Source: DASYSA01 sp036003885
Lineage (GTDB): Bacteria > Acidobacteriota > Blastocatellia > UBA7656
Assembly (NCBI GenBank): GCA_036003885.1
Contig: DASYSA010000342.1
Location: forward strand, 1 to 5,640
Length of the DNA stretch: 5,640 nucleotides
Reading direction: 5' to 3'
Position 1 is the first letter of the stretch. The number at the start of each line of letters is the position of its first letter. Below the pieces are notes generated by a model that did no database searches, had not been told where the DNA came from, and worked only from the letters and a program-made list of their open reading frames with translations. Shown here in pieces: positions 1-4,911 of the stretch. The translations under genes and the position numbers were made by a program.

Positions 1-6
1 AGGCCA

Positions 7-23
7 GCACGCTGGAAGCGTGC
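7..23. repeat. Short perfect inverted repeat (7-bp stem, 3-base loop)
   Basis: The arms GCACGCT (7-13) and AGCGTGC (17-23) are exact reverse complements around the loop GGA. The structure begins 18 bases past the stop codon of the GMC oxidoreductase gene on the minus strand. No T-run follows on either strand, so it is not a classical intrinsic terminator. It could be a transcript-end stabilising hairpin or one copy of a dispersed REP-like palindrome. The window edge prevents seeing whether it belongs to a larger repeat. Confidence 0.5.
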
Positions 24-40
24 GTACCCAGGTTCCAGAC

Positions 41-1807
41 TCAGAGTCCGCGCTCGATGACCGCCCTCGTCACCGCAGGGTCGATGGAAGAGACGGGCGC
101 TTCACAATGCACCCAGGGGTCCGCCCGAAAGTACTGCTGGAAGATCCTTTCGGCGGTCCGAGTGGCGAGCGCCTGAGTGGTCAGAGTTGGATTGACACTG
201 CCCAGTCCGTTAGCGAGCGCCGAGTTGTCGGCGATGAAGAGATGCCTCACCCATCGCGCCTCCCCGTTCTCATCCAGAACCGAATCATTCACGCTCAGCC
301 CCATCCGCATCGTGCTGTGACTGTGAATCACAAAGGGCGGCTTGTTGATCCGGTGCACCTTCGTCGCTCCCAGCGCCCGCAGCAACTGCACTGCCTGCTG
401 GACGAGAAATTCGCGATTGCGCACGGTCCGTGCTGACCGGTTTCTATGATGAATTTCGATTCGAGGCACCGGCCCGTGCTCGTCGGGAGGGAGATTCGTC
501 GAGAGCATCACCCGGTTCTGAGCCTCGACGTCATCGTCGGTGAAGACGTCGATGTTTAGCAGTCGATCCACGTTAGACATTGCATCCTTGAGCTCCCTGC
601 CCACCAGCCGCCCAACGGTATCGGCGCCATAGCCGCCGCCCGGAAGTCCGTTATCGTAGAAACCCGCGATTCCCGCATCGCTGAAAGCCGAAAGGCCCGC
701 GCGCAGTCCCGGCGTTTCTCCTACGACCTCCAACATGCCGTATCCAGGGAGATCGATTCGTCCTGCTGAGCCGGGACCCCTGGTCGAGCCGGTGTAGAAC
801 GGCATGACTCCGGTGACGGCATCTACAAAATGATCGGTCAGCCCCATCCCCACCCAACCGTTCGGGTTCGGGAGCCCGCTGTTGAGCCACAGGCGCGGGT
901 TCTCAACGGTGCCGCATGCCAAAACGACGACGACCGCTTCCTCAGTGAAAACCTCACCCGTCGCACCGATGCGCCACGTTATGCCTTTCGCAACATGGTC
1001 AGAATCCATATTGACGCGGACCGCAAACGCATCGCTGATGAGAGTGACGGGGTTCCCTGATCGGGACCAGAGATCGCAAGTCAGCGCCATCGGAATGTAA
1101 CTGACAGACGTGGAGCGTTTCGCCTTCAGGTTGATTGGCGCCCCGCGAGGCTCGAAGCAGCCTTGCGAGCAGTGGCCGCAGAAGGTGCATCCCTTCGCCT
1201 GGGGGAACCGCAGCCTGGCGGCGTCGTCCGTCTTTCCAGCGGTGCCCCCGGGCTGCAGGATCGCGTTCTGCTGGGGCCGGAATGCTGCCCGGGTGATGTC
1301 CCTTGTGGTCTGAACGGGAAGGCCGAGTACCTGCGCGCCTGTGAAGAAGACCTCCTCTTTCGTACCCATCGGAGCTGTCTGCACCGGGAGCGTCTCTTCA
1401 ACCCATTCGTAATACGGCCGGAGCTCGCGGTAGGCAAACGGGAACAGATGAGCGGTGTCGTATACGCTCGGGTTTGGGCCGTCAAAGCCGAGGAAAACCC
1501 CGGGCATTGCCCGCGGCGAATTGCCCTGGTAGTGGTTGGTCGTCCCGCCTACTCCTGAGATCTGTGGGAACAGAGTGCTTTGAGGCAGTTCTCGTGCCCA
1601 GCCCGGCTTGGACCGATCGGCGGGGCCGAAGCGAAAATAACCACTGAAAGGATTGTTCGCATCACTCTCGAAATGGTCCCAGTTCCGCTCCGGATCAGCG
1701 AATCGCGCTCCTGCTTCAAGCAATAGTACGTCCAGACCTCGAGCGGCGAGTTCCTTAGCGATGACCGCTCCGCCGCCGCCCGCTCCTGCGACAATCACGT
1801 CACGCAT
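41..1807 (-). CDS. GMC-family FAD-dependent oxidoreductase, catalytic subunit of a periplasmic dehydrogenase
   Basis: This 588-residue protein is the likely flavin-bearing subunit oxidising an alcohol or sugar; the substrate cannot be read from sequence. The N terminus carries the dinucleotide-binding motif GAGGGG (residues 8-13), ending in LLLEAG, where the acid binds the FAD ribose. A GVGGTTNHYQGN motif follows at about 85-96. The C-terminal GMC signature has HSHSTMRMG (495-503), and GSVNPTLT gives Asn539. The His495-Asn539 spacing of 44 residues matches the catalytic pair of the family (43 in glucose oxidase, there His-His). Four cysteines (207, 210, 213, 217) form CTFCGHCSQGC, reminiscent of the region that holds a 3Fe-4S cluster in bacterial FAD glucose dehydrogenases; cluster binding here is inferred. 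The ATG at 1807 is preferred because AAGGAGG lies 8 bases upstream; a GTG at 1816 overlaps that site. There is no signal peptide. The gene lies 27 bases after the small-subunit gene. Confidence 0.93.
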   Translation of the reverse strand: MRDVIVAGAGGGGAVIAKELAARGLDVLLLEAGARFADPERNWDHFESDANNPFSGYFRFGPADRSKPGWARELPQSTLFPQISGVGGTTNHYQGNSPRAMPGVFLGFDGPNPSVYDTAHLFPFAYRELRPYYEWVEETLPVQTAPMGTKEEVFFTGAQVLGLPVQTTRDITRAAFRPQQNAILQPGGTAGKTDDAARLRFPQAKGCTFCGHCSQGCFEPRGAPINLKAKRSTSVSYIPMALTCDLWSRSGNPVTLISDAFAVRVNMDSDHVAKGITWRIGATGEVFTEEAVVVVLACGTVENPRLWLNSGLPNPNGWVGMGLTDHFVDAVTGVMPFYTGSTRGPGSAGRIDLPGYGMLEVVGETPGLRAGLSAFSDAGIAGFYDNGLPGGGYGADTVGRLVGRELKDAMSNVDRLLNIDVFTDDDVEAQNRVMLSTNLPPDEHGPVPRIEIHHRNRSARTVRNREFLVQQAVQLLRALGATKVHRINKPPFVIHSHSTMRMGLSVNDSVLDENGEARWVRHLFIADNSALANGLGSVNPTLTTQALATRTAERIFQQYFRADPWVHCEAPVSSIDPAVTRAVIERGL

Positions 1808-1815
1808 GGCTTTCA

Positions 1816-1822
1816 CCTCCTT
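1816..1822 (-). promoter_or_regulatory. Strong ribosome binding site of the GMC oxidoreductase gene
   Basis: On the minus strand this reads AAGGAGG, 8 bases before the ATG at 1807. It decides the start: the in-frame GTG at 1814-1816 begins on the last base of this element and so cannot be served by it. It lies in the 27-base gap after the small-subunit stop, consistent with translation of a second cistron in one message. Confidence 0.8.
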
Positions 1823-1834
1823 CTCGTGCTCAGC

Positions 1835-2524
1835 TCAGTCAACGTTGCGCCGGTTTTCGAAATAGCCCTTAAACTCATCCCTGCCGTCTGCGACTCCCGC
1901 ATAGCTCGATATTGTCCAACCGACCGGCTGTCCGGTTAGCGAGCGAGCGTTGCGATCAAAGACGCCGGCTTCGGAGTAACAGAGATAGGCGACGGCTGCG
2001 AGAAGAATGCCCGCGAGTGGGCTCAATGACGCGTCGCCATCCATGATCTGAAAAACAGCCACCTTCTCGGGAAATGACAGGCGTGCGAACGGAGAGAGGA
2101 ACGCCCCGCCGGCTGCTGGATTCACGGCCTGTGCCAGGTTGTTCAGGATCACCGCTACTGTCGCCGCAAAATTTGGCAGGTACGGCGCAGAGAGATCGAG
2201 ACTCTCGATAAGGACTTCAGTGACCTCGGCATCTACACCTCCAGGCTCGGCGGTGCTGACGCCCTGGCCAACCGAATACATGTCCGGTCCTGGAACGACG
2301 AACGCCAGGAGGCCGTTCAGGGTATCGTGGACCAGGTCGATGCTGGCCGCTTGAGCAGCTTCGATCCAACTGTCGAATATGGGCGAGCTTCGTAGCAGGA
2401 CCGCCGCCGCGGCGAACACGCCCGACTGCAAGAATGTCCGCCGCCTCACGGTCTTGCTTTTGAGAGTGAATGGTTGTGACTTGGGAGAGTCGTCGCTGCG
2501 TATTTTCGTATTGGGTTGCGCCAT
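1835..2524 (-). CDS. Tat-exported gluconate 2-dehydrogenase subunit 3-like protein (small subunit of GMC dehydrogenase)
   Basis: The 229-residue product resembles the gluconate 2-dehydrogenase subunit 3 family, the small partner of membrane-associated FAD dehydrogenases. The N terminus is a Tat signal: a polar leader, then RRRTFLQ (27-33), a hydrophobic stretch (about 35-44), and a probable cleavage site after AQA (57-59). The mature part begins with a segment like the family start, HDTLNGLLAFVVPG (66-79), followed by alanine-rich helices and a C-terminal WTISSYAGVADGRDEFKGYF segment ending in FENRR. The ATG at 2524 has AAAGGA 5 bases upstream. The next gene is the GMC oxidoreductase, 27 bases on, and this pairing is the strongest support for the call. 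In characterised complexes the small subunit is needed for export and maturation of the catalytic subunit; that role is inferred here. The 26-residue leader before the twin arginines is rather long but still normal for Tat signals. Confidence 0.85.
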   Translation of the reverse strand: MAQPNTKIRSDDSPKSQPFTLKSKTVRRRTFLQSGVFAAAAVLLRSSPIFDSWIEAAQAASIDLVHDTLNGLLAFVVPGPDMYSVGQGVSTAEPGGVDAEVTEVLIESLDLSAPYLPNFAATVAVILNNLAQAVNPAAGGAFLSPFARLSFPEKVAVFQIMDGDASLSPLAGILLAAVAYLCYSEAGVFDRNARSLTGQPVGWTISSYAGVADGRDEFKGYFENRRNVD

Positions 2525-2529
2525 GAATT

Positions 2530-2535
2530 TCCTTT
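2530..2535 (-). promoter_or_regulatory. Ribosome binding site of the small-subunit gene
   Basis: The minus strand reads AAAGGA, 5 bases before the ATG at 2524. The whole gap to the preceding gene is 70 bases; apart from this site I see no convincing promoter or terminator in it, so co-transcription with the collagen-like gene is possible. Confidence 0.65.
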
Positions 2536-2594
2536 CGGTGAGCCTAGCGCTCTCTTCTTCCTGTGACTGCCTTCACCCGACGGTTAAGTCGTGC

Positions 2595-4250
2595 TCAACG
2601 GTCGTTCGACGTGGTTTTCTGATTCACGTTCGAGCGCAGGAACTCCTCGCGCCGCTGCTTCATCTCCTTCATCAACTCAGGGTGTTGCGCCCACTGTATG
2701 CCGCGCTCTTCGGGCTGCTTGAATACTTCAGGGTGCAAGTAGAAGCCGCGCTCGCGCTCGTCTTTTTCCACCTCGACCTTGATACGGTTCTTGTTGGCCC
2801 AGGCATCCTGGCGAACGCCGGTGACCTGCCAGGAGACCTCCATTCCCGGGACGCCCCCGGCTATCTTGAATCGGTTATTCGCCACCTTCTCGGCTATGTG
2901 CAGGTTCGGACCTGGAGCGCCGATAGCGGTGAGTGAATAGCGGAAATCCTTGTTCAACGCTTGGAACCATTCAGGTAGTTCCACTACTGCTTCGCCGTTA
3001 GGATCGAGCGAGGCGGTGCCATTGTAGATGTTCATCATGTCTGGCGACTCGACGAAGGAATGAAGGAGGTATTTGTTTTCGGGATCGAGCGGGTGATCTA
3101 TCTTGAAGGAACCGCCTCCCTTCGAGAGAGAACCAGTAACGTTAACATTGCCAACGAAAAACCCTGCGAAGCTGTTGGGTCCACTGCCGCCGGTCGCAAG
3201 GATTCCGTCGCCGCCCCTGGTCGATCCATCGCCGCCGTGCGCTTCCAAACCGGCGGCGCCCTCCCCGGCAGGGCTGCTGCCGCCAGTCGCAAACACGCCT
3301 ACGCCGCCTTTATTAATAAGGCTGTCACCGCCGTGCCCGACGACGCCGATGCCGGCGAGACCGATGGGATTGTCGCCGCCGAAACCGTTTACGCCAATGC
3401 CGCCGGTGCCAGGGGTTCCGTTATTCGGAACGCTGCCGCCAATGCCGTTGACACCGACTCCGCCCACGGAACCACTCGCAGCATCGCCAGCGATACCGTT
3501 CAACCCACTACCACCAAACTGGTTGTTCTCAACAAAAAGAATGTAATTGCTGGCTGATCCGGTGAGATTCAGTGGGATTACCGCCGCGCCTGCGGGTCCC
3601 GTATCACCCTTTGGTCCTTGCGGACCCATTTCGCCGGTATCTCCCTTATCGCCTTTCAGCCCTTGTGGACCGCTTGAGCCGGTTGCACCAGCATCGCCCT
3701 TTTGTCCTTGAGGCCCTTGAGGACCTTGAGGACCTATCGCTCCCACGGGCCCTTGCACACCCTGCGCGCCTTGCGGGCCCATCGGTCCCACTGGTCCTTG
3801 TACACCCTGCGGTCCCGGAGGGCCCGGCGTCGGGGTCGGCAGCAGCGTGACGCTGAGGTCATTATTGCCGGACACGATGGTCACGACCCGGGTGTCGGGG
3901 TTCCAGCCTGAACCAGGAAGCGCCACGGTGACAGAGTGATCCCCTTCGGACAGGGAGACGTTCATCGGCGTGACCTTGCCGGTGTTGACGCCGTCGATGC
4001 TGACCTGAGCGCCCGAAGGGAAGGACGACACCTTCAGCGTGGCTGCCTCGACGGCGGTGGCGCTGAATGAGACCAGCAGGACCAATATTGAAATCGGCAG
4101 CATCGTGCGCAGGATTCTTCGCATGTGACTTAACCTCGTTTCTGCCTCGACTGCCCCCGTGTTCGCGTTGATCGTGACGGTTTCACCCTTCGGCGACGCC
4201 GCCTCGGTGATTTGCTGCTTTCTGTAGATATCGTGTTTAGTTGACTTCAT
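2595..4250 (-). CDS. PEGA and collagen-like repeat surface protein
   Basis: The 551-residue protein is a mosaic. Residues 1-42 are a polar extension. Residues 43-69 form a signal or membrane segment (RRILR, then a hydrophobic run to AVEA). Residues 71-137 match a PEGA domain (KVSSFPSGAQVSIDGVNTG and a GDHSVTV strand), common in surface proteins. A TPTP linker leads to 27 unbroken G-X-Y triplets (143-223), rich in GPQ and KGD as in trimeric bacterial collagens. Residues 246-365 are glycine-rich repeats. Residues 367-508 form a C-terminal module (FKIDHPLDPENKYLLHSF, VELPEWFQALNKDFRY, EVSWQVTGVRQDAW) that I recall from many uncharacterised bacterial collagen-like proteins. A charged tail ends the protein. 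The ATG at 4250 has AAAGGAGA just upstream; an in-frame ATG at 4295 has no such site. A second possible start is the ATG at 4124. It is probably a trimeric cell-surface fibre; its function and ligand are unknown. Confidence 0.88.
   Translation of the reverse strand: MKSTKHDIYRKQQITEAASPKGETVTINANTGAVEAETRLSHMRRILRTMLPISILVLLVSFSATAVEAATLKVSSFPSGAQVSIDGVNTGKVTPMNVSLSEGDHSVTVALPGSGWNPDTRVVTIVSGNNDLSVTLLPTPTPGPPGPQGVQGPVGPMGPQGAQGVQGPVGAIGPQGPQGPQGQKGDAGATGSSGPQGLKGDKGDTGEMGPQGPKGDTGPAGAAVIPLNLTGSASNYILFVENNQFGGSGLNGIAGDAASGSVGGVGVNGIGGSVPNNGTPGTGGIGVNGFGGDNPIGLAGIGVVGHGGDSLINKGGVGVFATGGSSPAGEGAAGLEAHGGDGSTRGGDGILATGGSGPNSFAGFFVGNVNVTGSLSKGGGSFKIDHPLDPENKYLLHSFVESPDMMNIYNGTASLDPNGEAVVELPEWFQALNKDFRYSLTAIGAPGPNLHIAEKVANNRFKIAGGVPGMEVSWQVTGVRQDAWANKNRIKVEVEKDERERGFYLHPEVFKQPEERGIQWAQHPELMKEMKQRREEFLRSNVNQKTTSNDR
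3156..3515 (-). repeat. Glycine-rich degenerate repeats in the collagen-like protein
   Basis: Residues 246-365 contain about seven imperfect units of roughly 15-20 residues. Each follows the pattern G-[GI]-x-G-[VIL]-x-x-x-G-G-[DS] plus a variable linker, as in GGVGVNGIGGS, GGIGVNGFGGD, GIGVVGHGGD, GGVGVFATGGS and GGDGILATGGS. The regular hydrophobic position between glycines suggests stacked beta turns, for example a beta-solenoid continuing the collagen stalk; the fold is inferred. Confidence 0.75.
3582..3824 (-). repeat. Collagen-like G-X-Y repeat tract (27 triplets)
   Basis: Glycine occurs at every third residue without interruption from residue 143 to 223. The first part is dominated by GPQ, GVQ and GPV triplets; the second has charged triplets such as QKGDA, LKGDKGDTG and PKGDTG. 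In known bacterial collagens lysine-aspartate pairs stabilise the triple helix in place of hydroxyproline, so trimerisation is expected. Confidence 0.92.
3726..3815 (-). repeat. 45-bp tandem duplication within the collagen tract
   Basis: The two halves, 3771-3815 and 3726-3770, encode GPQGVQGPVGPMGPQ and GAQGVQGPVGAIGPQ. They agree at 36 of 45 bases and 12 of 15 residues by direct comparison. This indicates growth of the stalk by tandem duplication followed by divergence. Immediately downstream on the coding strand (about 3703-3729) lie near-identical 9-base GPQ units that could allow further slippage. Confidence 0.8.
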
Positions 4251-4254
4251 GGTG

Positions 4255-4262
4255 TCTCCTTT
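4255..4262 (-). promoter_or_regulatory. Ribosome binding site that sets the start of the collagen-like gene
   Basis: The minus strand reads AAAGGAGA, 4 bases before the ATG at 4250. This makes 4250 a better start than the in-frame ATG at 4295, whose first 15 codons would be translated through this site. The 115-base gap to the preceding gene shows no clear promoter or terminator. Confidence 0.75.
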
Positions 4263-4365
4263 CAAATTTGAGCTTTCCCGAAATAGCGCTCTCATTCTCT
4301 AATGCGTATGAAGAGCTCAGACTGGCTCAACGCGAGAGCTTGATTCTCTTTACAAGGCTCTTGAA

Positions 4366-4803
4366 TCACGGAAGGCTAACCAGATGGCCCGAGATGGCGA
4401 AGGTACAGCTAGTGGCCACCAGGCCGCTTGACTTAAAGGCCCACACCGAAACGGCAGTACCGGGAGCGGCGTACACCTTTATTGGTTGAGAGGCGGAAAA
4501 CTTAGAAGCACCGTTGGAATCATTACCGGTAAAGATCGGAATCAGGAAATGAGGCACATCGAAAGATTGCGGCTGGGCTATGATTTGGAGCTGAGTGATG
4601 TGATTCCCCGGGCCCACCCGAAAAACAGCTGAAACATGTTCAATAACGAGTCGCTTTCCTGCCGGCACATTAGTTGGAGCGACGGTGACAACGGGCGTGA
4701 TCTTAGCGTCGCCGCCATCATCATCTGCAACAGCTGGAGTGGCACAGGTCAAGGCTAACGCCAGTCCAATAGCCAGAGTCAGGAGAGTCTTTGCTGTTTT
4801 CAT
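4366..4803 (-). CDS. Small secreted protein of unknown function
   Basis: This 145-residue protein has a textbook Sec signal peptide: MKTAK, a hydrophobic core at 7-19, and a likely cleavage after AVA at residue 26, leaving an acidic start DDDGGD. The mature part of about 119 residues alternates hydrophobic and polar residues as in a beta-sandwich. It includes NVPAGKRLVIEHVSA (45-59), a central QLQIIAQ strand, VYAAPGTAVSVWAF (110-123) and a C-terminal CTFAISGHLVSLP. I recall similar small secreted proteins with VPAGKRLVIE and a closing ISGxLV segment, but I know no established function. The mature chain has a single cysteine (133), so no internal disulfide is possible. The ATG at 4803 has AAAGGA 7 bases upstream. 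It lies between two genes for exported repeat proteins, consistent with a periplasmic or extracellular role. Confidence 0.85.
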   Translation of the reverse strand: MKTAKTLLTLAIGLALALTCATPAVADDDGGDAKITPVVTVAPTNVPAGKRLVIEHVSAVFRVGPGNHITQLQIIAQPQSFDVPHFLIPIFTGNDSNGASKFSASQPIKVYAAPGTAVSVWAFKSSGLVATSCTFAISGHLVSLP

Positions 4804-4810
4804 ATTTGTG

Positions 4811-4816
4811 TCCTTT
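4811..4816 (-). promoter_or_regulatory. Ribosome binding site of the small secreted protein gene
   Basis: The minus strand reads AAAGGA, 7 bases before the ATG at 4803. The rest of the 108-base gap up to the HAF-repeat gene holds a TTGACC hexamer (4881-4886) but no matching -10 element at a proper distance, so no promoter is called. Confidence 0.65.
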
Positions 4817-4911
4817 CTTCGGCGGTTGGTAGCCGGGTTTGGCGTTGATTGGATAGAACCGAGTAATTAGCAAGAAGTGAGGTCAAGGTTTACCAGGCGC
4901 TTTGAAACGAC

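Noticed and set aside
1157..1189. Possible haem c attachment motif in the GMC subunit
   Set aside because: The sequence is CTFCGHC, with a glycine between the second cysteine and the histidine, so it is not CxxCH.
1808..1816. GTG at 1814-1816 as start of the GMC oxidoreductase
   Set aside because: The codon overlaps the AAGGAGG ribosome binding site, which is properly placed for the ATG at 1807.
2578..2591. Inverted repeat CGAC-N6-GTCG just after the collagen-like gene as a terminator
   Set aside because: The stem is only 4 bp and has no T-run, so it is too weak to call.
3060..3557. Long open frames on the plus strand opposite the glycine-rich and collagen regions
   Set aside because: They are low-complexity proline- or alanine-rich shadows created by glycine codons on the minus strand; no ribosome binding site or domain supports them.
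3156..3824. CRISPR-like or satellite array
   Set aside because: The periodicity is explained by glycine-repeat codons in an intact reading frame; there are no constant repeats separated by unique spacers.
4251..4295. ATG at 4293-4295 as start of the collagen-like protein
   Set aside because: No ribosome binding site precedes it, and the following codons run through the strong AAAGGAGA site of the ATG at 4250.
4744..4803. Lipoprotein signal in the small secreted protein (Cys20)
   Set aside because: The residues before the cysteine are ALT, which do not fit a lipobox, and a good signal peptidase I site follows at AVA (24-26).
4881..4886. TTGACC as a -35 element before the small secreted protein gene
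   Set aside because: No recognisable -10 hexamer lies 16-18 bases downstream on the minus strand.
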